The position numbers were made by a program, and so were the translations under genes. Below the pieces are notes generated by a model that searched no databases, was not told the origin of the DNA, and saw only the letters and a list, made by a program, of their open reading frames with translations. Positions 1 through 12,733 of a stretch of DNA of 64,000 bases are shown here, piece after piece. The DNA comes from Strigops habroptila (lineage: Eukaryota; Chordata; Aves; Psittaciformes; Psittacidae): positions 80,488,923 through 80,552,922 of the forward strand of contig NC_044278.2 in the NCBI RefSeq assembly GCF_004027225.2, in the 5' to 3' direction. The stretch's first letter is position 1. The number at the start of each line of letters is the position of its first letter.

Positions 1-2298
1 ACAAAAGCTGGGAAAGTTGAAGTGTGTTCTTTTTGGTTTATAGGGTCTTTTATATAGAACTGCTTTTCCCAGTTCAGCCATACTCTTTTCAAAGTAATGA
101 CTGAATCACAGAAGTGGAAGTGTTTAGGATACTCAGTGTGTGAGGCAGTATTACAGGTTGTCTCTCAGCATCAATTATTCTTTTTCTGCAGAAGCATATT
201 ATGAAAATATTTTTTTCTTCTGTTGTCCAAAGATAAAATCTTGGAGATCAATATGCTGTATTAACAGGCATCTTGGTTTTTGAAGGCCTTGTGATTCTTT
301 TTACTAGATCCTATCTTAAACAGTTCCTAAGATGTTTCTTTGGGATATTACAGTTAGAGAAAGTTTGGAAGCTACTCCTGGCATTGAAATCCATATCATT
401 TTAAACACATTACCCTCTCGACATGCCCGCAGGCTGTGCTGTTTAGTGTGAGTGAGCAACTCGGCTAGATGACTGACTTCATTCTGTGTACTGTAATTCC
501 TCCTGAATTGCCCAAGAGCAGAGAGTTGGTGGCAACTAGATTGGAAGAATAATGATATTATTTTCCCCAAAATAGAATCCCTCATCCGTATCATTACTTT
601 GCGTACAGTCTTTTTGCCTTCTCAGGTCTAAGAAGCTTTGAGTTTTGTGGAAAGCAAAAAAACTGAAGGCACAAGCACAATCTCTTAGGGCAATTTCTGC
701 ATGAAGCAGTTCTTTTGGAGGTGCTTGCTTGTTAGGACAACTTCTGTAGGGATGCACTAGTTTCAATGAAAATTCAGTCACACCTATGAGCATTTCAAAC
801 TGCTGGTCAAACATAAAGATCCCCATGTAATACATCGGTGTTTGCAGTATTACCTCTAAGACAGAAGACATAATTTCCAGAATCATTCTGTTTAATTTAG
901 CTATGTCTTCTCTATTCCAGCCTTCTACGTTGCAGACAATGTAGAATATTACATTAATTTAATATTCCTCATAAATGGCCCTACTCACCTCCATATTTAA
1001 TTATTCAGGGCAGATGACTTTCAACCTCTTCTCAGATGTTCTTCCCTTTAAAATAATTACTCATTTTAGGAAATAGGCCTGATGTATTTAATAGTAATAG
1101 TGGTTTTTCAAACTTGTCAATCACTTCTGGATTATTAAAGTAGGAATGATCGCTGCCCAAGTACTGATATCAGTATGTTTGGGGGTGTACTATGTCCAAA
1201 ACAGTTATTGATACCTTTAGATGATTATTTAGAAAGGCGTTCCGACTATTTTCTGGTGTTTTTGTTCTCTCAATTTTGAAATTAAAATATCAAGAAAATA
1301 AAATAAAGTTTTGGACCTCTTGGGTAATACAGGGTTCCATACACCCACCAGTCTTTCTCTAATTCCATGAAAAGACAATTGATAATCACCAAATAATGCT
1401 GTAAATTCTGTATTAGCAGCTAATTGTTTACTAGGATTTCTAGAAATTGCCAAAGTTATATGAATTTGCAGAATAAAGTGATGCTGTTAGGATTTTGTTG
1501 GTGTTGGTTCAAATCTGAAATGCTCTCAAACTCTTGCAAAATGCTCATATTTCTAAGTATACTTCAAGTTATGACATGGATGATAAACTCTGCCTTCTTA
1601 CTGTAGGCTTCATGTATTTCTAATGCTTACATAGAGTTTGTTGAGAATTGGCATTCATAAATAAAACCTATTTTTAACATGCTAGTTTTTTGAAGGCTTT
1701 CATTTGCCTCACAACAAATGTATGTCGTTCTTCAGAAACCACTTCCAGTTCCTAAGTGGTACTTAGATTTTCTTAAATTATCTTCAATCTGATCTTGAAA
1801 AACAGCATGATGGAATACTTTTAAAGATATTTGCAAAACAAGCAAATATTTACTAAAGCCTTGGCGCAGAAATACACATGCCAAAGCCTAATTACATGTT
1901 ACCTTTCCCTTCTCATCAGTTTTTCTAATCTTTTTCTGCATGTTCTGTTGCATGTGTGTATTATTGTAAATGCTAGGATTTTCTGTTTGGTTTTTTCCTT
2001 TGGCTGCTCTTCATTTTTTGGTAAGGTGAATATAAATCTCTATTTTGAAATGTTTAAAATAATTGCAGTAAAATACATATGATCCTTAAGAACCCTGCTT
2101 GTAATTTTCAGTAATTTTATTGCCATGCATGGGGTGAGATTTTTAAGTTTAGCCACAACCAGAGTTTTATGTGGCTAAATAAGATTTATGATCTTTCTCT
2201 ATTATCATCATTTAAACTTTAATGAGCACCATTTTACTCTGCCTTTCTGGAGAATGACAGGTAACAGGTTGTAGTTTTGACTGTTTTGCCCACTACAG
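1..2298 (+). other. MYCBP2 intron (3' part)
   Basis: This is intron sequence upstream of the first visible exon, ending in a cactacag acceptor. No exon with plausible splice sites was found on the + strand. On the minus strand, 316-1,453 contains protein-like open frames, listed separately. Confidence 0.8.
316..1453 (-). pseudogene. Candidate antisense retrocopy remnant, unidentified
   Basis: Three minus-strand frames follow one another in the order of transcription: 1,453-1,229 (74 codons), 886-536 (116 codons) and 594-316 (92 codons). The second and third overlap in different frames, as a single frameshift would produce. The encoded sequence has balanced, protein-like composition and no low complexity, for example HPYRSCPNKQAPPKELLHAE in the middle frame. 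The stretch between 1,229 and 886 is broken by stops but still reads as protein-like pieces in alternating frames. I do not recognise the parent gene. It could also be chance open frames in an intron. Confidence 0.3.
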
Positions 2299-2460
2299 GT
2301 GACCAACTGAGTGCCATACTGAATTCCATTCAGTCACGGCCAAATCTCCCAGCTCCTTCCATCTTTGATCAAGCTGCAAAACCTCCCTCTTCCCTAGTCC
2401 ACAGTCCATTTGTGTTCGGACAGCCCCTTTCCTTCCAGCAGCCTCAGCCACAGCTTCAGA
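2299..2460 (+). CDS. MYCBP2: MYCBP2 exon (Pro/Gln-rich linker)
   Basis: The exon is 162 nt, with acceptor cactacag and donor gtaagt. It enters with two bases of a Gly codon and leaves after the first base of a Ser codon (phase 1 to 1). It encodes DQLSAILNSIQSRPNLPAPS followed by a Phe/Pro/Gln-rich stretch ending QPQPQLQ, as in vertebrate MYCBP2. This is part of the flexible linker after the PHR and filamin-like domains. The next constitutive exon starts 8.6 kb downstream. Confidence 0.95.
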
Positions 2461-5400
2461 GTAAGTTTGTCAGCCTTACCTGCCTCATCAGTCCATTTCT
2501 GCAGCTTTGACATTGCTGTTCTCAGTTGCTTACCAGCTACTAATCATCCCTCAGTGCACCTTTTTGGTTTTATTTTGTTAAGTTTTTCATGATTCAAAAG
2601 CATGCGAGGTGTAATGCTCCTAAAGAAGTATACTTGTTCAACTTAAATTTCTGTGTTGATAATATTTTGCTTTTGTATGTGTTCTGCAGTGTAGATAAGT
2701 CATGAGAGTGTTTTCAGTATTGTATGCAACTCTGGGTTTACCCTTAAGGTAAATATTTTATATGGTACAAAGTGGTGTTAATTCTTTTAGGAATCAGGAA
2801 TGGACTGCAGTAAATTCATAGGTATTTCATTTGCTCACCTTCTGAATTTTTTTTTTTGTCATCACTCCTAACTTTAGGGATGTAGCTGGACAGTTGGAAC
2901 AACTTAAGCACTAAATACTCATAAGCAGTCTTCTATCTAGTTGTCTATGAGTTGGGTGCTCATAGGATTGGCATGAGTATGGAAGTTTGCACCTTGAGGT
3001 GAATAGTAGTTAACCCGATTACTGATGGGAGGACAGGAAAGTGTTTAGTTTTTAATTAATGAGAAATAAAAGCTCAGCATTCATGATGGATATCACGTAT
3101 TGCAGTGATTTCTTCCGTATATACAGAACACTATAGCATGGGTCACAGGAATACTAGTCTTCTCCTGTCTCCCATAAACTGTCCTTCAGAAATGCCTCAG
3201 CTCTTTCTTGTGGAACCCTATTAGTCAGTTCAGTCTCTATGTCTATGCAGTCCTGTATCTATCCAGCTCATCTTACTGAAGTGACAGTGACATGCTTCAG
3301 ATAACAACTAGATTAAAATCTCTAATTCACACTTATAAAGACAATCAGAAATAGTCCAACATCCTGAAAGCAGGATATTCTAAAACCTACTCAAATGAAA
3401 CAGCTGATTGCCAGTGGTATCAGCTCACCCTCACTGAGAATTTGTCAATTGTATATTCTCTCCCACCACTTTTAGTTTTCTTCTCTTGTTCAGAGTAGTA
3501 AAGTGAGAGCTTCTTATTCAACTCTGCATCAAAAATAATCCTAAATGTCTTCTTTCAAATTTCAGATTATTTGCTCATTAGTGTTTAGGCCTATATTGTA
3601 TGAAAAGAAAAGCTGTCAAGATTTTTTTATTGACTGCCCAACAAGATCTTGCTCAATGAATTTGTCTGTCCAACAGATGTAGATAAACTATATTCAGTAA
3701 GCTAAATCTATGGTTTGTTTTAGTAACGATCCTTTATTCAAAAGCGGACCTTTTTTGTTAAACAGGGGAAGCACTGGTAGTCTACAATATAAAATAATAA
3801 TGAAACTGGAAAAATTTTTCAAGTTTATGTCTGATTTGGGATCTTACCTCAGTATAAGATCTCAATTGATATGGTTCTTTGCCCCTCCAGCAGGTCAAAA
3901 ATCATCAACCAGAATGGATATACTGTTGTAGTAACTGTGATTTGATACAAGGTCTTTCTTCCAGTTTATTATCTAATTGAAGTTTGATGCAGGTAATATA
4001 AATTATGCAAAAAGGAGAGAAATAGTAAAATTTTTGTTTTGGCTATGAAAATATAAGAATAATATGGGGAAAAAAATCCTGTTTGAGCTTCCTTTAGTCT
4101 TTTGCAAATTTATTACTCCTTCATCCAAAGTCAGAATATCGTCAGGGAGTCCCGTAAGACTATATTCATACGGTTTTTCATTTGATAGTCAAGGAAGTTA
4201 TGAGGGATATAAGACTCTAGATTAAACATTTAAGCAGTTATTTTACTATGACTATATAACTATATATGACTATATCTATGACTTCACATATTAGAAAGTA
4301 ATGGATTGATTTGCAATATAAAATTAATTAGAATAGCAAGGCAGATATGCAATAAAAATATTTAGACAGAAAAGTTCTATTTAGATCGAATTCTGCTGTG
4401 TGGGTTTTGATCAATGTTCAATGCTGATGCAGTTATAATAGAACTGTAACGGAAACTCCTTTTAAGTGTTCAATTTTCATTCATTATTTCCAAAGCACTT
4501 TGCAGTCTCCTGTTAGCAGACATGTAATTAGAAGTTAAATCCATCGAACAATATATCCCAAGGCTCCATATCAAGTCACTTGGATTTTGCCCTAGACATG
4601 CTTAGTTTTAGTTTCAAATGATGTGCTCCATCCTTAAGTGCTTCTTGCAGTAAAGTTAGATCTAAAAATTAAAATGAACACTTGTAGTCAATAACTGCTA
4701 TATTAAAGCATATAATGACAGTCTAATAGTTTGAAAGAAGTTGTGCCAGCCTAGATTTCTATGGCCGTAGAAGTTCTATACTAAATACCAGTCTTGATTG
4801 AAAATTTGCCTAAATAGTTTAGTCTACCACTTAGATTTTCTGTTCCTCCCCAGGTATCTGTCCTCCTAGGGAGAAATTTCATTTGGAAGCTTGATTCTGA
4901 GGAAAGTCAGCATCATGTTGAATGTCCTCTAGGATTATTTCCTTAAATTAGATTTTTGTAATAGCAAGAGAAATGTTGGTCTGTTTATCAAATATACTCT
5001 GTGTCAGTGAGAGATTGTAGTTTTCCTTTAAAAGTTGTGTTATTTACTAGAACTCTTTGAAGGGCTGATTGTTCTATCCTATTTAATTCCTTTGCTAATT
5101 TTCACACATAGTCACACAAGGGAAAAAAGCTGGGAGATTGTTTTCTTTTTCACAGGGACAGACAAAATTAAGGTGCTTTTGTCATGTATTTTAATTCCTT
5201 GTCAGTCTTTTATATAGCTAGAAGTCCAGAAAAGCTACAAAAGATGGCATAACATGCATGAGTTCAGGTACAGCCGTGTTGACTTGGAAATTTAGCAAGG
5301 ATTTTTTCCAGAAAGAGCACAAGTTTATGTATGTTTCTTCCTTGATTATTTCAACAAAGCAGCCTGTAATTACTCCAGCCTCTGAATGCTTGCTTCTGAG

Positions 5401-5586
5401 AAGTCTGGAGGATCATCAGTGACAGATTTCTCAGGACTGCAACCTCCCAGAGCTGCAGGATTATTACTCATCGCTTGATTAATTTGTCTCTGAACTTTGT
5501 GAAGAGTACAGAAGACTCAAATTTCTGCTTGAATTCTGAGTATAAATGAAGCGTGGAAACTTAAAGGATCAAGAAACATTTGGTTT

Positions 5587-7121
5587 TCAGCCTTCAGCAG
5601 TGTGTGCTGGGTCATACAAGTCCTTAGACGTGACAAGTCCAGGAAGCAGGATCTTGCCATGCTGTCTAGGATCAGTTATCAAAATTTCATGATTGACTGT
5701 TGTACTCTGAACTTGGGGAGGGAAGTGTGAGACTTCAAATTCACCAGTGTTTGACTTGGATGTGAGAAAACGTGGCATAAGAGTTGCTATTGCAAATGAA
5801 GAATAGATTTATAGGCTGAAGAGGCTTTGGAACCCCATCGTTAGCCTCGTCTGGCACAGCCACTGCTTCCTGACGCATCTCAGTCCAGGCAGAAGTTGAG
5901 CTGCTGTTCAATATGTTCATAGTGAGTGTTCTGTCAGGCTGCTGCTTTGCCAATCCATGCTGCAGAGCTGCAATCCAGCATATAGCCCCACTATACATGA
6001 TTAGCCCCTACCATGGTAGCACAATACTGCAGGGATGCTTTAGAAGCATATAAATATGGCTTATCACATCTCCAAAAATTGTAGTTACAATTTGTAAAAC
6101 CATAGAATCGTTTTTATCTATCTTTTTTAGCACAGGAATGCTTCTTTCAGTTAATAACCCTAAGTGGCTCAAGTGTTGGTGCTCCAACAAGGTTGGTGCT
6201 TCACCTTTGGGTGAAGAACATTGCTAATGCTTTTCTAATGATACTGTGTTTCAGCTTTTGCTCTCAGGCACAGGCTCATACTCCTGCTGTAACTGTATCT
6301 AATACTTTTCTCCCCTTTTTCTCCCTTGTCCAACTGTCCCTATGGCATTTGGCATTTCAGGGTGTGAAAAAGATACATTGATTGCAGTGCTTGAGGAAAT
6401 TCAGCTAAAAGCCTTATTGTAGCTTCCATGTCAGTAATAGCGAGTAAAAGAGGAATGCGTCCTTTTTGAAGACGTATCCGTTGCTTAGGTGAAAGGGAGA
6501 AGAAGGTCAATGCTTTCCTTCTTCATCATGTGGAAAAGCAGTGGCATTTTGGAAGAAACTTTTAACTTCTCTCCACTCTCCAGAGACATTTTACCAGTTT
6601 GTTTTAGAGTTTGTTCAGAAAAGGCTAACATGGACAGTTGGTGGTATGTCATGCCTCCTGGATTGGTTTACCAGCATTTCCTCAGAGGAAGTAGGCATGG
6701 CTGTTAGAAGACTGTATCCTGCCATAGGAATTGAACTCCTATGTCTCCACATTGTGTGGCTTGTCAAACTGGAGCTATTTCCATATTGAAGGAAAGAGTG
6801 TAACTAAAGATACGCTGTCACATTCAAATGTGATGTGAGAGAGACCTTGCCTACCTTTTATTTTGTAGTCTTTGTAGGTGATTCAGAAGGAAGGAATCCT
6901 GACCAAAAAGCTGGTCCCTGTGGCTGACCAGTTGTCATGGATAGACATAGATTGTTTGCCAAGGCAGCACGGAGGTTATGTGGGAAACTTATTCTCTTTG
7001 ACCCACAGTCCTCTGGAAAGGATTGAGTAGTAGTACATTGTTCAATATAAACTAGATTACAACAATATAAAACGTAAGTATTCTCAGACATAGAATGAAA
7101 GAATGAAGTGTAAATGTGCAT
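5587..7121 (-). pseudogene. Candidate antisense retrocopy remnant, unidentified
   Basis: On the minus strand, protein-like frames follow one another with frameshifts and stops: 7,121-6,858 (87 codons), a readable stretch at about 6,660-6,380, then 6,190-6,008 (60 codons), 5,998-5,741 (85 codons) and 5,778-5,587 (63 codons). The last two overlap by 38 nt in different frames. The middle part includes RIRLQKGRIPLLLAITDMEA, which looks like part of a helical repeat protein. I cannot name the parent. No clear poly-A tract was seen at the low-coordinate end, so processed-pseudogene origin is only an inference. Chance frames remain possible. Confidence 0.3.
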
Positions 7122-8419
7122 TCATGAAGACGGATTTAGTATGGATTTTCATTTAATTATTCATAGAGTAGATGCTAATATATCAATATGACATTTTTAG
7201 GATTGCCTTTGCTGCTACTTTGTGGTCTTAATGTGTTTTTCTGCATTTTAACCTTTAAAAATTGGCAGAGTGACATCCTTTTACTCGGAAGCTGTATAGT
7301 TAGTACTGGATCTCTCCAAATCATTTCTATGCATCGAAGTAGGTAATACTGTTCTTAAATCTATGTTAATCCTGGATTAAGAAAATAGAGAGTATTTTCT
7401 TGTTTTAAAGACTGAAATTCTTGCTTCAAATATGTGAACACCTTGTTGGAGAGTCTGTAGAATATAGCTCATTGCATAAGATAGGGGGTTTAGTATATTT
7501 ATGTGCACAAGTTATTAAATGTAGTACCAGACAGAAAGATGTCTTAAGCAGTGCAGGAATTGAAATCACTTATTTTCAATACATTTGTATTATTCCATTT
7601 GTAAAAAGGGGTCTCTCTAAAAGAGTGTCTTCTAACATAAAAATTCTTTTTAAAATTGTTAACACAGTGAGAATTTGACTTATTTTTTTCTAAATGAAGG
7701 AATAGGAATTGGAATTATAATTAAAACCAACATTATAGGAATGCAAAATGATAGACTTGAAACTGAAAGTTCCTGCTGTTATCTCACTCCCAAGTTTCAT
7801 TTGGAGCTGTACTGCTAACAAATTTCACATTAGTAGCCTCTCTACTGAAATAATCTTGGATTGCATCAGATTTAACTTTTTCTTCTTAAGGCAACATTTT
7901 TAAGGGTTGATATAGATTTGGGTTTATGTCTATACTGTTTGATAGAGAAACTCATCTACTAGTTATGTGTCTTGATAATATTGAGAATCCACAGTTCACA
8001 TTATGTACATGAAGTTTTTCAAAACCTTACATTATTGAGGTGCATTCAGATTTGAAAACAGGTAGTTTTGGTGGGTTTGATATATTTTTCTTCATTCTTT
8101 CCATTAAAGCTTTCCAACATAAACATCTAGATGGTCTCTAATTGTCTCAAAACCATAATTCTTATTGGCTAATCTACACATATTTTTAGATCCTAGAAAC
8201 TAATGCTGAAATCACAGGTTATCTTTTATTCTTTAAAAATTTAGCTCAGGGAAAATATTTTGAAGTAACTATTTCTCAGAGAAAACTAATGCAGGAGTTT
8301 AAACAATGAAATCCGAATACTTAACAAAGGAGATGCATATCATTTGAAATGCTTGTTTTGCTTTTACTGCTTTTTCCATTGAATATGTGCTGCTTCTGTG
8401 CAACTGTTTTCCACTGTAG

Positions 8420-8521
8420 AAACTCCATCCTGCTGCCTTGCTTCTCGTGAGCGTATTTACAAAACTAGTGATGTAGCTGGGCCTGCCTCTGCTATTTCAT
8501 CTCTCTCTCACAAACTGAAGG
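8420..8521 (+). CDS. MYCBP2: Candidate MYCBP2 cassette exon (34 codons)
   Basis: The acceptor has a pyrimidine-rich tract ending ccactgtag, and the donor is AAGG|gtgggt. The 102-nt interval is open in the frame set by the upstream exon (phase 1). It ends in phase 1 and rejoins the 1,644-nt exon in frame through a Gly codon. It encodes a Ser/Thr/Arg-rich piece containing SRERIYKTSDVAGPASAISS, similar in style to the neighbouring linker. It is absent from the MYCBP2 protein as I remember it, so it would be an alternative exon. The donor is weaker than its neighbours. No transcript evidence is available here. Confidence 0.5.
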
Positions 8522-11089
8522 GTGGGTATGCATGTCAACATAGCAAGGCTATTCAGACTTTTACATTCAAAATGGTTTTTTTGGTTGGAGGTTTTGTTTT
8601 GGTTTCTTTTTTTTTTTTCCCTCCTTCCATTCATTTTCATTTCATTCACTTAATAAAACAATGTTTTGAAAATAAATGTTCAGGTTTGGTCTTTGTTGGG
8701 AGCTTGTTTGATATAACCATTCAGTGTTGCCTTTCTGAGTTGCCTCAACTTCATGATACATGATCTGGCTAATTCTTTCTGCTTTGCAAACAGAAAGGTG
8801 ACTGTTAATCTGATCTAATAAGGCCTGGTTTCAAACAATAGGCAAATGAAACATGGAAAAAGAAAGGGGAAAAAATGTAATTTTTTTTTTTTGCTTACTT
8901 ACAGTTAAAGCAGTTTGCTACGTGGTTATGCAGCTTTCCATTTTGGGGATTTTTTTTGTGCTGATAGTCTAGAATGCTTATTAGTAGTATTTATCTGTAT
9001 ATGTGCAAATCCAAGCCTTTGTTTTTTAAAAAATAAGGTATTTTTTTCTTGCTGGAAGCTGCTGTTAAGCTATGCCTTTCATAAGCAGTCTTGTTCCAGA
9101 ATGTTTTCCTGCTTGATATTCATTAGTCATGCATATATTCTGAGTTTAATACATTGCTGAATGGCTTGCAGTGTTTTATGTCTTTGTCATCTTTTCACTA
9201 TTCTTTCCTTTATGAGTAATTCTGTAAAAAGATTCTATCTAGAGAATTTTCTTATCTGGCAGACCTTAAATTAATCTTTTTATTTGTTTGTGGGAAAAGT
9301 GTGTTTAAAGTAATTACTGTTTACATTTCTGAATTCATGTATCACAAAGTAGACATCTCAAAATAGCTCATCAGTAGAACTGGTGAATAACTGAGCTGGC
9401 ATGAGCAAAATGCTTGGACTGATATTTAAGAAACTTTTTTAGGTTTGTTTTTTTTTTCTTTAGCAAGAACAATCATTTTATAAACTATGATGTACCATGC
9501 TGTGTTTTCCCTTCCTCTTCCCCCTCCTTCCAAAGAAAAGAGTAATTATAGAACTCATAAGAAGAAAGAAGGAAGGTGAATTAGACTCTCAAAATTTATT
9601 ACGATCACGTTTGAGATGTTCTCATTATATTCTGCTGTTTGCATTTGGCATAGTGTTCCTGAATATAGACAAAATATTTCTTCTCTGCCTGGAGAAGTAT
9701 TAACTCCTACCATGTCCTATCTCCTGGGAAGCCAGGAGAGTACCCTAACCTTCAAGCTTGTCAAATATTCCAGTATAGGTATCCTTCACTTTTTCTTGTT
9801 GCTCTTTGTTTTATTATAAGCTACTTAAATACAGAGGTAGAAAAATAATAATTGTTTTGTAACTTGAGGAAACATCTGGGTTGCTAGACTTTGCTTCAAA
9901 AAATACATATATTTTTGTACTGTGAGAGGTAACAGTAGGAGAAACTGCTTTTATATATTTTCTAGCATACAGATAAGGCTTCATGAGTGGGAACTGGAAG
10001 AAGATGGTTCAGATCCCATAATGCAGAAGGAAGTAAACACAGATTTCCCACCTTTAACTAGTGAAAACCCATCCAGATCAGGACTTAACTGTACCTTCAA
10101 GACTTTGCAGTGTAAAGTCTCACTTTGTGGAGAAACAGTTATATTTAATTCACAACTGCTGCGTTGCTCGCCAGTAATTTCAACATTGCTTGCCTTAATT
10201 TTCAAAATACAATTCTACAAGAGACTGAATGTGTTCACAGAATTACTAGAAGCAAATTGCTTTAATGAGCTGCTACTTTGCATATACTTGGGTTTTATGT
10301 ATTTATATTAGCTACCCATAGTTTTTATAGTTCTGTGGATTAATATATGTACAAAATCAATGTGCACAGAAGCAATAAATTACTGCATCAAAATAAGAGG
10401 ACATCATAGACCACAGTTGATGGTTTAGTTTAGTGGTTGGAAAAGGTGAGTTGGTTTGTTGGGTTGTTTTTTAGTAGGTTGTGTTCTGGTAGCAGAACAT
10501 TGATAGTTTGTGGTCTTAAAAAGGTGTATACCTCAGATTATCAATGTGTATCATTTTAGGTGTGTTTGTAAACGTCTTACTCGATTTGCCTTATAGCTGT
10601 ATTTATTTCCTACGTTTCCTGACTTTTGAGCATTAAAGAAAATAAATCTGGTAATACATTTGATCTTTCTGCAAGTCTCTTGTTGCAGTCAGGCTGTAAC
10701 TCATAGAGATAATTAATAAATAAATAATCCCTGTTTTCTATTGCAGCTGTGGTAAACTTAGATAACTCCTGTCATTTGCCTAAGGATTGTGCTTCCTTTA
10801 CTAGTGTTTTTGGAAACAGAGAACTGTGCTTTTTGATACCTTCATAGTAGTGTTTCTCTGTAAAGATTTCCTAAAACTTGTTTGTGTGTATCTTTGGGAC
10901 AAGAAATGTGTTGAAAATATTCTAGAGGAAGAGAAAGTCCCTCTATATTTCCTTTCATTTTGCTGTGAACAGAAACACGTGTTTGATTTTTATCTTGTGT
11001 TCAGATCTTTTTAATTCTTTTGTATTACTGTTTTGTATTATTAAAGGTATCACTGTCAAAGTGTAATAATTATAAAATATACTAAACAG

Positions 11090-12733
11090 GTGACCGAATG
11101 AATTTCACAGGAGCTGCTAGACCAATTTCTCCATCAGGAAAATCAGACATGTCATCAAAACACAGAGCTGACAGCAGATCACCCAAGCTTGATGTGCGAA
11201 TGAATAGAGCTGCTGCTGACCAGAAGAAACCTAGAAATACAGACGGCTTATCTGCCAGTGAGTCTCTTATGCTGAAATCAGATGCTGCAAAATTGCGATC
11301 AGACTCTCACAGCAGGTCTTTGTCTCCAAATCATAACACTTTGCAAACACTAAAAACTGATGGTAGAACAACTACTGGTCTGAGAGCTGAATCTCCAGGG
11401 CCAGGAACCCGGTCATCTTCTCCAAAGACAAAGACACTTACAGCTGTTAGGTCTGGTGCTAGTTCTCCACGATCCTCATCACCCCATGACAAAACTCTAC
11501 CTCAGAAAGCTCCATCCCCTGTAAAAACAAAGCTTGATCCTCCTCGAGAACGCTCCAAATCAGATTCTTACACATTAGATCCAGACACCCTTCGCAAAAA
11601 GAAAGTACCACTAACAGAACCCTTGAGGGGCAGGTCCACTTCACCCAAACCAAAAATTATTGCAAAAGATGGAAAACCTGCTACAGAAACTGAAAATAGA
11701 GCTCCTTCCCCTCATGTTGTACAAGAAAATCTTCACAGTGAGGTAGTTGAAGTATGTACTTCAAGTACGTTAAAGACTAACAGTATTATAGATAGTACCT
11801 GTGAAGACAACACAGAATTCAGAAGTCTGGACGATGGTTCTAATAAAGTTCATTTCAGCATAGGAAAAGCACCACTGAAAGATGAGCAAGATATGAGAGC
11901 ATCTCCAAAAGTGAGCCGTAAATGTGCTGGTAGACACACAAGACCCAAAAAGGAAAAATCCAGCTTTCTTTTCAAAGGAGATGGCTCCAAGCCTGTAGAG
12001 CCTGCCAAGCAAGCAATGTCACCTTCTGTTGCAGAATGTGCTAGAGCTGTATTTGCTGCATTTCTCTGGCATGAAGGTATTGTTCATGATGCTATGGCTT
12101 GTTCATCTTTTTTGAAGTTTAATCCAGAACTGTCCAAAGAGCATGCACCAATTCGAAGCAGTCTTACTCAACAACCTGCAGAGGAAAAAGAAACAAAGTT
12201 GAAAAATAGACATTCATTGGAAATATCATCTGCTCTTAACATGTTCAACATCTCGCCGCATGGACCAGATATATCTAAAATGGGTAGCATCAATAAAAAC
12301 AAAGTCCTCTCAATGTTAAAAGAACCACCTCTGCATGAAAAGTGTGAAGATGGAAAAACTGAAACTACCTCCTTTGAAACATCGAGTCACCACACAATAA
12401 AATCCAAGTCTCCTCTTCCATTAACATTGCAGCACTTGGTAGCTTTCTGGGAAGATATTTCTTTAGCAACTATTAAAGCAGCTTCCCAAAACATGATTTT
12501 TCCAAGTCCTGGTTCTTGTGCAGTGTTAAAGAAGAAGGAAAGTGACAAAGATAACAAGAAAACTAAAAAAGAGAAAAAGAAAAAAGAAAAGGTTGAGACT
12601 AGGCCAAGGGGAAATCTTTTTGGCGAGATGGCCCAACTTGCAGTGGGAGGACCTGAAAAAGACACCATCTGTGAGTTGTGTGGAGAATCCCATCCATATC
12701 CAGTGACCTACCACATGAGACAAGCTCATCCAG
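11090..12733 (+). CDS. MYCBP2: MYCBP2 large exon (Ser/Pro-rich linker and start of zinc-binding segment)
   Basis: At 1,644 nt this is the longest exon in the window, with acceptor actaaacag and donor gtacga, phase 1 to 1. The first half is a disordered, basic, Ser/Pro-rich linker with many SP sites (for example SRSLSPNHNTLQTLK and RGRSTSPKPK), expected to be phosphorylated. The second half becomes ordered (AECARAVFAAFLWHEGIVHD) and continues through a Lys-rich tract near 12,530-12,590. It ends with the Cys/His motif CELCGESHPYPVTYHMRQAH, which begins a zinc-binding segment completed in the next exon. The frame stays open past the donor, but that extension is intronic. Confidence 0.97.

Larger units (their letters stand above)
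2461..11089 (+). other. MYCBP2 intron, 8.6 kb
   Basis: This phase 1 intron runs from donor gtaagt to acceptor actaaacag. It contains a candidate cassette exon (8,420-8,521) and an antisense protein-like block (5,587-7,121), both listed separately. The rest is AT-rich with poly-T runs and short tandem runs such as the actatat-type repeats around 4,244-4,283. I see no transposon that I can name. Confidence 0.85.

Noticed and set aside
9922..10311. A 129-codon + strand frame in the same intron as the cassette exon, with protein-like residues after a ttttctag
   Set aside because: Every acceptor I tried gives a phase that does not fit MYCBP2 (phase 1 needed), and no good donor follows. It is probably a chance frame.
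12387..12729. Two minus-strand frames inside the large MYCBP2 exon
   Set aside because: They are shadows of the real coding exon. The Phe-rich runs mirror the Lys-rich tract on the + strand.
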